In this document: piece after piece, positions 29,138 to 36,936 of the stretch
Layout: every line of letters begins with the position of its first letter
Numbering within the stretch: position 1 is the first letter of the stretch
From: Actinopolyspora xinjiangensis
GTDB taxonomy: Bacteria > Actinomycetota > Actinomycetes > Mycobacteriales > Pseudonocardiaceae
Assembly: GCF_900104475.1 (NCBI RefSeq)
Contig: NZ_FNJR01000010.1
Span: 160,794 to 224,793, forward strand
Direction: 5' to 3'
DNA length: 64,000 bases
Position numbers and translations under genes: made by a program
The notes under the pieces: model-generated
Databases searched by the model: none
What the model was told of the DNA's origin: nothing
The model's input: only the letters and a program-made list of their open reading frames with translations

Positions 29138-30429
29138 GCGGGTAGCTCCGGCATAGGGGTGGTGCAGTCGTTGGCGGCCGTGACCGCTCGACGCACCCAG
29201 GACCGTTGTTGTTGCTTCGGAGCCGCCAGGAGCTGTTCGATTTCCGCCACGCGGTTGGGCGGCGGGTTGAGTTGCTTCATGCTCAGGTCGGGATCAAGTC
29301 GGTGGCGTACCCAGGCCTTCAAAGGAGCACGAGCTTCCATACCCGGGTACTCGCGGTAGCGATATCCGGTGTGGGGGTTGGAGTCGTTCTCCGTTTCGAC
29401 GAGAGCGCACTCGGGTGAGTCCCATACCTTGGGAATCGCCAAGCTCTTCAGCAGATCTCGACGTGATTCTGCCGGCTCGATCCTGGTGATACGGGCCGAA
29501 TCGCCGGACCAGTCCAGTCCTTTCTGCGCGTAACTGTCGGCCGGATGCAGTTCTGGAAAACGGTTGCGGTATTCGTCGATCACGTCCATCCAGCGGTCCA
29601 TCCCGGCACTGTGGGCGGGCCACATGCACACCTGTGCTCCGCCGGGACTCTGGCGGCAGATGCCTTGGTCCGGTTGGCGCATCGTGGTCAACCGGGCGTT
29701 TCCTTCGGCGAACATCTTTCCCGAGCCGAGGAGGACCACCAAGGCCAACAACCCGATCCGCCCCGCGAGGCGAGGACGACGCCAGCACAGTACGGCCGTA
29801 CAGCAGATGATCAGGGCGAGCAGCCACAGCCATTGCCCCGCCAGAGTTACCAGCAGCGGTTGTTCGGAGATCGAGCAGCATTGGATGTCTCGGATCACCA
29901 GGGCGCGGATGTACTTGTTGTCGCTGATCGAGCCGTAGGCCATCACCAACCACAGCACGATGCCGACCGTGGGCGCGGCCAAATATCGTGGCAGTACATA
30001 GCCGGCGGCCACTCCCACGGCGACACCAGCGACGAAGGATGTTTCGGCCACCGCTAGATAGTTCCACAGCGGGTGTCCACCACCCCGCACGGAAACCGTG
30101 ACGGTCAACAACATCACTGCCGAACACAAGACGGACAAAAGCAACGCGGGTAGACCGGCCAGCAGCAGATAGGCCATCCCTGAACGCGGATAGCTTCGTT
30201 CCAGAAGATCCGCACCCACGCGGCGCATCCGCGAGGCATCCCATGCGGCCACCGCTGCCACCAGAGCCACCGGCCACAACACCGAGGTGCTCAGATGCCC
30301 AGAGGCCATCGACCAGTCGCCGTTCCACAGCCCTTCTCGATCCTTCGTGACCACCCAAGTGAAAACGAGGATCGGAAGGGCCGCCCATACTGCGGTGCTG
30401 CGGCGCAGCGCGATTCCCAGGATACTCAT
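29134..30429 (-). CDS. Large membrane protein of the island ABC system
   Basis: 431 residues. The first ~240 residues contain six or more membrane helices (VWAALPILVFTWVV, SVLWPVALVAAVAAW, LLLAGLPALLLSVLC), resembling an ABC-2-like permease. A last helix (IGLLALVVLLGSGKMF) is followed by a ~170-residue extracytoplasmic or soluble domain with several Cys and conserved WP and RYREYPG words. That large domain is unusual for a permease. It lies between the ATPase and the third gene with ATGA and GTGA overlaps. Substrate unknown; an export or immunity role is possible. Confidence 0.65.
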   Translation of the reverse strand: MSILGIALRRSTAVWAALPILVFTWVVTKDREGLWNGDWSMASGHLSTSVLWPVALVAAVAAWDASRMRRVGADLLERSYPRSGMAYLLLAGLPALLLSVLCSAVMLLTVTVSVRGGGHPLWNYLAVAETSFVAGVAVGVAAGYVLPRYLAAPTVGIVLWLVMAYGSISDNKYIRALVIRDIQCCSISEQPLLVTLAGQWLWLLALIICCTAVLCWRRPRLAGRIGLLALVVLLGSGKMFAEGNARLTTMRQPDQGICRQSPGGAQVCMWPAHSAGMDRWMDVIDEYRNRFPELHPADSYAQKGLDWSGDSARITRIEPAESRRDLLKSLAIPKVWDSPECALVETENDSNPHTGYRYREYPGMEARAPLKAWVRHRLDPDLSMKQLNPPPNRVAEIEQLLAAPKQQQRSWVRRAVTAANDCTTPMPELPA

Positions 30430-31163
30430 GCCGGCTTACCCGCCCCCAGCAGTCGTTCGTAAACCTCGTCCAGATCGGACGCCGTGGCTTTCTCACGATC
30501 GGTCAGCTCGGAAACCGTGGAGTCGGACACCAACTGCCCCTCGTCGAGCACTATCACCCGATCGGCCAGCGCCGCTACATCTTCGGTCAGATGCGTACTC
30601 AGCAGCACCGTGTGCTGCCTTCCGAGCTCGGTGATCACCTCACGGAGCGCGTTACGCTGCCGGGGGTCCAAGCCCACTGTGGGTTCGTCCAACAGCAGCA
30701 CGGTCGGCTCATTGACCAATGCCTGCGCGACTCCCAGGCGGCGCAGCATTCCTCCGGAGAGCTTGTCCACCTTGCTCGTGCGCCGTTCGCCCAAACCAGT
30801 GGAATCCAGTGCCCACCGCACGGCGTCCCTCCGTTCTGCGCGTGGTACACGGCGCCACCACCCCGACAACGTCAGAAACTCCGAGACCGTCAAACGCCCC
30901 GGAGCGGTGAAATTCTGTGGTAGGAAGCCGATCGACTCCCGATAACGCCGGCGATCGCGCACGGGGTCCAGCCCGTTCAGTTCGATCCGGCCGTGCTGTG
31001 GACGCAACACGGTCGACAACACGCCCATGAGCGTGCTCTTGCCGGCCCCGTTCGGCCCCAACAGCGCCGTCACGCCTACCGGCAATGACATGTCGATACC
31101 CCGCAGCGCGGTATGGCCCCGGTATGAGTGCCATACCGCGCTCATACGAACAGTCGAAGTCAA
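30426..31163 (-). CDS. ABC transporter ATP-binding protein (island operon)
   Basis: 245 residues. Walker A GPNGAGKST (~residue 35), Q-loop IGFLPQNF, signature LSGGMLRRLGVAQAL, Walker B VLLLDEPTVGLDP and switch LSTHLTED. The C-terminal AALADRVIVLDEGQL matches drug/peptide-export ATPases of the ABC-2 type. TTG 31163 is favoured because GAGG lies 8 nt upstream; ATG 31145 is an alternative without a ribosome site. First gene of a three-gene leftward operon that lies inside the rdgB-flanked island. Confidence 0.9.
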   Translation of the reverse strand: MTSTVRMSAVWHSYRGHTALRGIDMSLPVGVTALLGPNGAGKSTLMGVLSTVLRPQHGRIELNGLDPVRDRRRYRESIGFLPQNFTAPGRLTVSEFLTLSGWWRRVPRAERRDAVRWALDSTGLGERRTSKVDKLSGGMLRRLGVAQALVNEPTVLLLDEPTVGLDPRQRNALREVITELGRQHTVLLSTHLTEDVAALADRVIVLDEGQLVSDSTVSELTDREKATASDLDEVYERLLGAGKPA

Positions 31164-31189
31164 ATCCCCGTCCTCGAATGTGATTTACT

Positions 31190-31345
31190 GTGGAATCAAT
31201 CGGAATATAGCACATGAACACGCGGGTGTGCGTGGATAATTTTTCGAGGGTGTTTTTTCGCCGAGCGACGTGGGGAAAATTATTTTCCTGGGTGGGTTCG
31301 TTTGGTTCAAAAAACATGCGCCGCAGGAGGAAAAGTTAAGATGTC
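31190..31345. other. AT-rich divergent promoter region of the island
   Basis: This is the most AT-rich stretch of the window, with runs such as AATTTTT, GTGTTTTTT and AAAATTATTTT. A TATATT box (minus strand, 31209-31204) could serve the ABC operon. AT-rich acquired DNA is the usual target of Lsr2, which is encoded at 61676. Confidence 0.55.
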
Positions 31346-31406
31346 GGAATTCTGTAGAGGTTGGGGAGGATCAGTTCGACAAGTCGCCCCAAGACGCCGT
31401 AGTTAG
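31341..31406 (+). CDS. Possible 21-aa peptide or truncated gene start
   Basis: ATG 31341 opens a 21-codon frame (MSEFCRGWGGSVRQVAPRRRS) ending at TAG. AGGAGG (31325-31330) precedes it by 10 nt, a real-looking ribosome site. It sits between the AT-rich promoter region and direct repeat B, so it may be the surviving start of a gene cut by the recombination that made the island, or a small peptide. No family is recognised. Confidence 0.3.
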   Translation: MSEFCRGWGGSVRQVAPRRRS

Positions 31407-31426
31407 CCAGGATCTTGTGGGATATC

Positions 31427-31548
31427 GGGAGACCCGCACCTCGGCGGAGCTCTCCGCGGCCGAGAAGGACGCGGACTCGCACCGGGGCAGGGCGCTGCGC
31501 GAGCTGCTGCCGCACCCGCGGAAGCTGGCGGCGTAGGCGGTCCGTTCC
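31427..31548 (+). repeat. Direct repeat B: second copy of the rdgB 3' end
   Basis: This copies rdgB codons and stop without the rest of the gene. Compared with repeat A there are eight differences in 122 bp; six of seven coding changes are silent and one is Leu to Pro. That pattern implies divergence as part of a functional allele. The remnant is not itself a gene. Confidence 0.9.
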
Positions 31549-31812
31549 GACGGGTGTCCGTTTCAGGGCCGGTTCTCCCCGGGAACCCCGGTGGAAAGCC
31601 AGCTACGGAGTCCGGAACGGCCGGTCTTCCGGGAGCAGCGGCAGTCGCCGGGCAGGTCCGTCTTCGACGGTCGCGTACCGCACGGAGGTCCGGCCCGCTC
31701 CAGGGCGAGTCGGCACGCAGGTGAACGACTTAGAGCTCGCGCCGGGGCTTGGCATCTCGCGTGGGGCGGGGGCGAGCGAGATCGTCCCCGCTCGGGGCGC
31801 CACGAAACGATG

Positions 31813-31850
31813 ATTCCGCTTAGCGGTATCCGTATACCGCTGCGCGGAAT
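31813..31850. repeat. Long palindrome upstream of the TauE-like gene
   Basis: ATTCCGC and GCGGAAT (outer, 7 bp) and AGCGGTAT and ATACCGCT (inner, 8 bp) pair around CCGT with a 2x2 internal mismatch. It lies ~60 bp before the promoter of the gene at 31912. It may be an operator or a terminator for transcription from the island. The rest of the 31549-31812 gap shows nothing clear. Confidence 0.55.
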
Positions 31851-31899
31851 TCGCTGTGCCGAATCTCTCCCCGTGCTGAGGGGTGCCTACCGGAACGGC

Positions 31900-31905
31900 T
31901 AGGTT
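31900..31905 (+). promoter_or_regulatory. -10 box TAGGTT of the TauE-like gene
   Basis: TAGGTT lies 6 nt before GTG 31912, fitting leaderless transcription. Confidence 0.45.
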
Positions 31906-31911
31906 TCCGCC

Positions 31912-32670
31912 GTGCTTCCCGAATGGCTCGAACTGTCGCTGCTCGTGCTCGTCGGATTCCTCTCCGGTGGCGTCAACGCCGTGGCGGGCGGCGGGTCGTT
32001 GCTGGTCTTCCCCGCGCTGCTCGGCACCGGGCTGTCCCCGCTGGCCGCCAACGTGACCAACGCGGTGGCGCAGGGGCCGGGGTTCGTCGGGGCGGCACTC
32101 GGTCAGCGCCGCGATCTGACGCGCAACGGCCGCAGACTGCTGCCGACCTCCATCGCGGCCGTGCTCGGTTCGGCGGGTGGCTGCGCCCTGCTGCTCACCC
32201 TGCCCGGCTCCGTTTTCGACGCGGTGGTCCCCGCTCTGGTGGGGCTGTCGGCGGTACTGATGGCGTTCCAGAACCGGATCCGCGCCTTGCTGGGCAACCC
32301 CGACCAGCACGGTCCGGACCGGACGGTGCCGCTCACGGTCGGGATCCTGCTGGCCTCGGTCTACGGCGGCTACTTCGGCGGTGCCCGCAGCGTGATCCTG
32401 GTGGTGATCCTCGTGCTTACGGCCAACGCCGAGCTCAGGGTCCTCAACGCGGCCAAGAACTGGCTGAGCCTGCTCGGCAGCGTGGTCACGCTGCTGATCT
32501 ACGCGCTGCTCGCGCCGGTGGACTGGCTCGCGGCGCTGACCCTGGTTCCCAGCACTCTGCTGGGTGGTTACGCGGGGGGCAGGCTCGCGCGGCGGCTCCC
32601 GCCTACGGTGCTGCGCTGGTCGGTGGTGGTGATCGCCGCGGCGGTCGCGGTGTACCTGGCGCTGGACTAG
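31912..32670 (+). CDS. TauE/SafE (DUF81) family permease
   Basis: 252 residues with about eight membrane helices. It carries the paired family motif: GGVNAVAGGGSLLVFPALL in the first half and VYGGYFGGARSVILVV in the second, plus NVTNAV. Relatives transport sulfonates, sulfite or other small anions; the substrate is unknown. Start GTG 31912 follows a -10 box directly. It is convergent with bcp. Confidence 0.88.
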   Translation: MLPEWLELSLLVLVGFLSGGVNAVAGGGSLLVFPALLGTGLSPLAANVTNAVAQGPGFVGAALGQRRDLTRNGRRLLPTSIAAVLGSAGGCALLLTLPGSVFDAVVPALVGLSAVLMAFQNRIRALLGNPDQHGPDRTVPLTVGILLASVYGGYFGGARSVILVVILVLTANAELRVLNAAKNWLSLLGSVVTLLIYALLAPVDWLAALTLVPSTLLGGYAGGRLARRLPPTVLRWSVVVIAAAVAVYLALD

Positions 32671-32899
32671 TGGAGTTTTGCCGCCCCGGTTTCCGCCGGG
32701 CGTTCGACGGAGCATCGTCCGGGAGGCGCGAGCCGGTGCGGAGGTCCGGCGGAGATGCTCGGACATCCGGCTGGTTGGAAGTCGGCGCGTGTCGGGCCCG
32801 CGCCGGGAACGGGCCCCACTTCGCCGATCCGAGGAACTCGTTCCGACGGACTTCGCGGTTCCGCACGGCCCTCGTCACCTCGGGCCGCACCGTCACCGC

Positions 32900-32926
32900 C
32901 GGTGAGCGGTGGTCACCGCCTCACCG
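32900..32926. terminator. Hairpin between tauE-like and bcp
   Basis: CGGTGAG-CGGTG pairs with CACCG-CTCACCG with one bulged C and a two-base loop (32900-32926). It lies 10 bp from the bcp stop and could end both convergent transcripts. Confidence 0.6.
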
Positions 32927-32936
32927 TCGAAGTCCG

Positions 32937-33404
32937 TCAGACTCCGATCTCGCGGCGCAGCCGGTCGACGTGCCCGGTGGCCTTGACGTTGTACATCGCC
33001 TGCGCCACCTTGCCGTCCGGGTCCACCACGAACGTCGAGCGGATCACGCCCTGCACGGTCTTACCGTAGTTCTGCTTCTCGCCGTAGGCCCCCCACTCGG
33101 TCATGACCTCGTGGTCCGGGTCGGACAGCAGCGGGAAGGTCAGGCCCTCGGCGTCGCGGAACTCGGCCAGCTTGGCCGGTTTGTCGGGCGAGATCCCCAG
33201 CACCGCGAACCCGGCGCCGTCCAGCTCTCCGAGACTGTCCCGGAAGTCGCAGGCCTCCGTGGTGCAGCCGGGGGTACCGGCGGCCGGGTAGAAGTACACG
33301 ACCACCGATTTCCCCCGGTAATCGGAGAGCGTCACGGAGTTGCCGTCGGCGTCGGGCAGGGTGAAGTCGGGGGCGGCATCGCCCGTCGAGAGTTTCGCTG
33401 TCAT
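32937..33404 (-). CDS. bcp: Thioredoxin-dependent thiol peroxidase (Bcp/PrxQ)
   Basis: 155 residues. Peroxidatic and resolving cysteines are in PGCTTEACDFRD (C-x4-C), typical of PrxQ. FYPAAGTPGC and the late RSTFVVDPDGKV strand are also typical. It reduces hydroperoxides using thioredoxin in the cytoplasm. It has its own upstream region containing a small membrane-peptide gene (33432-33599) in the same direction, 27 bp away. Confidence 0.95.
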   Translation of the reverse strand: MTAKLSTGDAAPDFTLPDADGNSVTLSDYRGKSVVVYFYPAAGTPGCTTEACDFRDSLGELDGAGFAVLGISPDKPAKLAEFRDAEGLTFPLLSDPDHEVMTEWGAYGEKQNYGKTVQGVIRSTFVVDPDGKVAQAMYNVKATGHVDRLRREIGV

Positions 33405-33431
33405 GCCCCGACGCTAGCCGATGCCGTCCGG

Positions 33432-33599
33432 CTACGGACGCGGTGTCGTCGTGTTCGAGATCACCGAGTGGTTCGACTCCGCCGCCGGTCGTTCGGAACG
33501 GAACACATCGGCGTTGGCCATGATGGCGCCGAACCAGAGTCCGGCCACGGCCGAGGCGGTCACCGCGATGGCGGACAGGGTGTAAACGCGGACGTTCAC
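33432..33599 (-). CDS. 55-aa single-pass membrane peptide
   Basis: GTG 33599 follows AAAGGAAA at good spacing and opens 55 codons to TAG. The product has MNVRVYTLSAIAVTASAVAG and a hydrophobic stretch (residues 6-30), then a polar tail. It looks like a small membrane protein or an uncleaved signal sequence. It lies directly upstream of bcp on the same strand, so co-transcription is likely. No family is recognised, and conservation would decide whether it is real. Confidence 0.55.
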   Translation of the reverse strand: MNVRVYTLSAIAVTASAVAGLWFGAIMANADVFRSERPAAESNHSVISNTTTPRP

Positions 33600-33842
33600 C
33601 ACTTTCCTTTCCCGAGATCATCTTTTTGGGTCGCCGGTGAGATCGCGAGGGGAGCGCGCATCGTTACTCGCTTCCTCCGAACGGGTGATGGCACGGTGCC
33701 CGCCCCCGAGTGCGGCTTCCCCGAGTTGCGGGAACCCGTACGGGCGGTGAGGGTCGCTGGTTGGGACCCGCGCGGCGACACCACAGGTCGTGGCGCGCGC
33801 CGGGCGGGCACGGTTACACCCGCAGTTCTCGTTGGAGCAGCC

Positions 33843-35576
33843 ATGCCGACAGTGGCCGACCAGTTCATCGAGGTACTCGTCGAGGCGGGGGTCCGACGGA
33901 TCTACGGCATCGTCGGGGACAGTCTCAACCCCGTCGTGGACGCCGTCCGGCGCACCGACGGCATCGAGTGGATCCACGTGCGGCACGAGGAGAGCGCCGC
34001 GTTCGCGGCGGCGGCCGAGGCGCAGCTCACCGGCGAACTGGCCGTCTGCGCGGGAAGCTGTGGTCCCGGCAATCTGCACCTGATAAACGGGCTGTTCGAC
34101 GCCCACCGCAGCGGGGCTCCCGTGCTGGCGCTGGCCTCGCAGATCCCCTCGGCCCAGATCGGCACCGGCTTCTTCCAGGAAACCCACCCGGAGCGGATGT
34201 TCAACGAGTGCAGCCACCTCTGCGAGGTGCTCTCCCAGCCCGAGCAGATGCCCAGGCTGCTGCGCAGCGCACTGCAGACGGCCGCGGGCAGCCGAGGGGT
34301 GTCGGTGCTGGTGATGCCGGGCGACGTGGCGCAGCGCGCCGCGGTCAACCCGGTTCGACAGGGCGCGGTGCACTGCCAGCCGCCGACCGTGGTTCCGCCA
34401 GAGTCCCAGCTGAGGGAGCTGGCGCGGGCGTTGAACGCCGCCGAACGAGTCATGCTCTTCTGCGGTGCGGGAACCCGGCACGCCCACGACGAGGTGATGC
34501 GGCTGGCGGAGACCCTCAAGGCGCCGGTGGGGCACGCGCTGCGCGGCAAGGAGTGGATCCAGTACGACAACCCCTACGACGTGGGGATGAGCGGCCTGCT
34601 GGGCTACGGGGCCTGCCACGAGGCGATGCACCGCGCCGACCTCGTGGTGCTGCTGGGGACGGACTTCCCCTACGACGACTTCCTGCCCCAGGCCAACACC
34701 GTGCAGGTGGACATAGAACCGTCCCACCTGGCGCGGCGCACCGTGCTGGACGTCGCGGTGCAGGGCGACGTCGCCGAGACCATCCGGGCGGTGCTGCCGC
34801 ACCTGGACACCAAGACCGACAGGTCCTTTTTGGACCAGATGCTGCGTGAGCACGCGGATACGCTGGAAAGTGTGGTCGAGGCCTACACCAGGGACGTGGA
34901 CAAGCGGATCCCGATCCACCCCGAGTACGTCGCCGACGTGCTCGACGACCTCGCCGGCGAGGACGCGGTGTTCACAGTGGACACCGGGATGTGCAACGTC
35001 TGGTCCGCCCGCTATGTCACGCCGAACGGCAGGCGCAGAATGCTCGGTTCGTTCATCCACGGCTCGATGGCCAACGCCCTGCCGCACGCGATCGGCGCAC
35101 AGCTGGCCGACGGGAACAGGCAGGTCGTGGCCATGTCCGGTGACGGTGGGCTGTCCATGTTGTTGGGAGAACTGCTGACGCTGCACAGCCTGCGACTGCC
35201 GGTGAAGGTGGTGCTGTTCAACAACGCTTCGCTGGGGATGGTGAAGCTGGAGATGCTCGTGGACGGCATGCCCGACCACGGCACCGACCACGATCCGGTG
35301 GACTTCGCGGCGCTGGCCGGGGCGCTCGGGATGTACTCCGTGCGGGTGCGGCGTCCGGAGGAGGTTCGGGTCGCGCTGCGGGACGCGCTGTCCCATCCGG
35401 GGCCCGCCGTGGTCGACGTGGTCACCGATCCGAACGCGATGTCCATTCCACCGCACATCACCGGTGATCAGGTCAAGGGGTTCGCGCTGGCCGTGAGCAG
35501 AACGGTTCTTGCAGGCGGTGTCGGGAAGATGATTCGCCTGGCGCGCAGCAATCTGCGCAACATCCCCAGGCCCTGA
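33843..35576 (+). CDS. poxB: Thiamine-diphosphate enzyme, pyruvate dehydrogenase (quinone)-like
   Basis: 577 residues, close to E. coli PoxB. The catalytic Glu is in RHEESAAFAAAA (~E51), the FAD-type central domain contains GAGTRHAHDEV, and the TPP/Mg motif is GDGGLSMLLGELLTLHSL...NN. C-terminal helices ending KMIRLARSN could contact membrane, as in PoxB. It would oxidise pyruvate to acetate and CO2 with electrons to quinone. A keto-acid decarboxylase role is not excluded. ATG 33843 follows GGAG at 6 nt. Confidence 0.88.
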   Translation: MPTVADQFIEVLVEAGVRRIYGIVGDSLNPVVDAVRRTDGIEWIHVRHEESAAFAAAAEAQLTGELAVCAGSCGPGNLHLINGLFDAHRSGAPVLALASQIPSAQIGTGFFQETHPERMFNECSHLCEVLSQPEQMPRLLRSALQTAAGSRGVSVLVMPGDVAQRAAVNPVRQGAVHCQPPTVVPPESQLRELARALNAAERVMLFCGAGTRHAHDEVMRLAETLKAPVGHALRGKEWIQYDNPYDVGMSGLLGYGACHEAMHRADLVVLLGTDFPYDDFLPQANTVQVDIEPSHLARRTVLDVAVQGDVAETIRAVLPHLDTKTDRSFLDQMLREHADTLESVVEAYTRDVDKRIPIHPEYVADVLDDLAGEDAVFTVDTGMCNVWSARYVTPNGRRRMLGSFIHGSMANALPHAIGAQLADGNRQVVAMSGDGGLSMLLGELLTLHSLRLPVKVVLFNNASLGMVKLEMLVDGMPDHGTDHDPVDFAALAGALGMYSVRVRRPEEVRVALRDALSHPGPAVVDVVTDPNAMSIPPHITGDQVKGFALAVSRTVLAGGVGKMIRLARSNLRNIPRP

Positions 35577-35708
35577 GCCGGCACAGCCGGTTCGCCCGTA
35601 AGAGGTGTAAAGGGCCGTTGTTCGCCCCACCCGCGTCCGGAGCAAGAGGTGGAGTTGATCGCGTAACAGTGTGGTGACGCTGCGCGGTTGCGCGAGCAAA
35701 CTGGGGAC

Positions 35709-36557
35709 ATGACAGTGAGTCCGACGGTGCGGCGCCGCAGGCTCGCGGCCGAACTCCGCAGGCTGCGTGCCGTTCGTGAAGTCACTCAGCAGCAGGCCGC
35801 GGAGTACCTCGGGTGCACCCAGGCCAAGATCGGCCGCTTCGAGACCGCCAAGCGCTCACCCACGGTCAGCGATGTCGCCGCGTTGCTCGAGTTCTACGGT
35901 GTGGACGGAGCGGGCAGGCAGCGGCTGCTCGGGCTGGCACGGGACGCCCGGGCGCGCGGTTGGTGGCAGTCCTACAGCGACATCCTGCCCGAGTGGTACG
36001 AGACCTACATCGGTCTGGAGGCCGAAGCGGCCTCGATCGAGACCTACGAGCCCGACGCGGTTCCCGGTCTGCTGCAGACGGAGGAGTACGCCCACGCCAT
36101 CACCAGAGCCACCCTCATCGACGCGGACGAGCGGGAGATCCAGCGAAGGGCCGAGCTGCGGCTGCGGCGGCAGCAGCGGATCAGTGGGGACGACCCGCTC
36201 CGGTTGTGGGCGGTGATCGGGGAGGCCGCGCTGCGCAGGACTGCGGGCGGGAAGCGAGTGCTGCGCGAGCAGCTCGAGCATCTGTTGCGCCTGTCGGAGC
36301 GGGGGAACGTGGCGATACAGGTCATGCCGCTGGACACGGACGCGCACCCGGCCCAGGTCGGTCCGTTCGTGATTCTGCGGTACTCCGACCATGTCGATCC
36401 CGACGTGGTCTACGTCGAGACTCACGTGGGCGGTTGGTACCTCGAAAGGGAGAACGAACTGTCGAACTACGACGTCATGATGGATCATTTACGTGCGCAC
36501 GCCGCCGGTTTCGAGGAATCGTCGCGCGTGTTGGAGGCACGTATAGGGGAGTTGTAG
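35709..36557 (+). CDS. XRE-family regulator with DUF5753
   Basis: About 282 residues. The N-terminal helix-turn-helix (LRAVREVTQQQAAEYLGCTQAKIGRFE, residues ~15-45) is followed by the DUF5753 region (YIGLEAEAASIETYEPDAVPGLLQTEEYAHA...). ATG 35709 is preferred to the frame's start at 35688 because GGGGAC lies immediately upstream. Together with the DUF397 gene one base downstream it forms the common actinobacterial regulator pair (WhiJ-like). These pairs control development or act as DNA-binding antitoxin-like modules. Confidence 0.9.
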   Translation: MTVSPTVRRRRLAAELRRLRAVREVTQQQAAEYLGCTQAKIGRFETAKRSPTVSDVAALLEFYGVDGAGRQRLLGLARDARARGWWQSYSDILPEWYETYIGLEAEAASIETYEPDAVPGLLQTEEYAHAITRATLIDADEREIQRRAELRLRRQQRISGDDPLRLWAVIGEAALRRTAGGKRVLREQLEHLLRLSERGNVAIQVMPLDTDAHPAQVGPFVILRYSDHVDPDVVYVETHVGGWYLERENELSNYDVMMDHLRAHAAGFEESSRVLEARIGEL

Positions 36558-36764
36558 ATGAGTGAACTCTTTTCATGGCGCAGTAGTACTCGTACTCAGG
36601 GGCAGGGCCAGTGCGTGGAAGTGGGTTTCGCCAGCACCGTGGTACGGGTCAGGGACAGCAAGAATCGCCTCGCCGGGCAGTTGTCGGTGGGGGTTCGGCA
36701 GTGGGGGCTGTTCCTGAACATGCTCAAGGGCGATTCCTCTCGGAGGTGTGAGGACACCCCGTGA
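36558..36764 (+). CDS. DUF397 small protein, partner of the XRE regulator
   Basis: 68 residues with DUF397 features: WRSSTRT near the start, CVEVGFASTVVRVRDSK and VRQWGLFLNMLK. The start ATG lies one base after the XRE stop. In Streptomyces, DUF397 proteins interact with the neighbouring XRE protein and relieve or alter its DNA binding. No DNA-binding motif is visible. Confidence 0.9.
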   Translation: MSELFSWRSSTRTQGQGQCVEVGFASTVVRVRDSKNRLAGQLSVGVRQWGLFLNMLKGDSSRRCEDTP

Positions 36765-36936
36765 ACGGTGGGTCCCCGTCCTGGAGAACAGCGGAGACGG
36801 GGGCCGTTCTACGGCACGTTCCCAGGGTGGGTTTTCGTTTCCCGTCGCGGATGTGGACTCGATTCGCGTTTTTCCGGCGAGAATCAGTCCTTTTCGGCGG
36901 GTTGAATCTCGGGTGTTCACCGTCGCTGGTCCGGGG

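Noticed and set aside
31923..35576. 1217-aa plus-strand open frame
   Set aside because: Only its last 577 codons (from 33843) form a protein (PoxB-like). The upstream part overlaps the TauE-like gene in another frame and the antisense of bcp.
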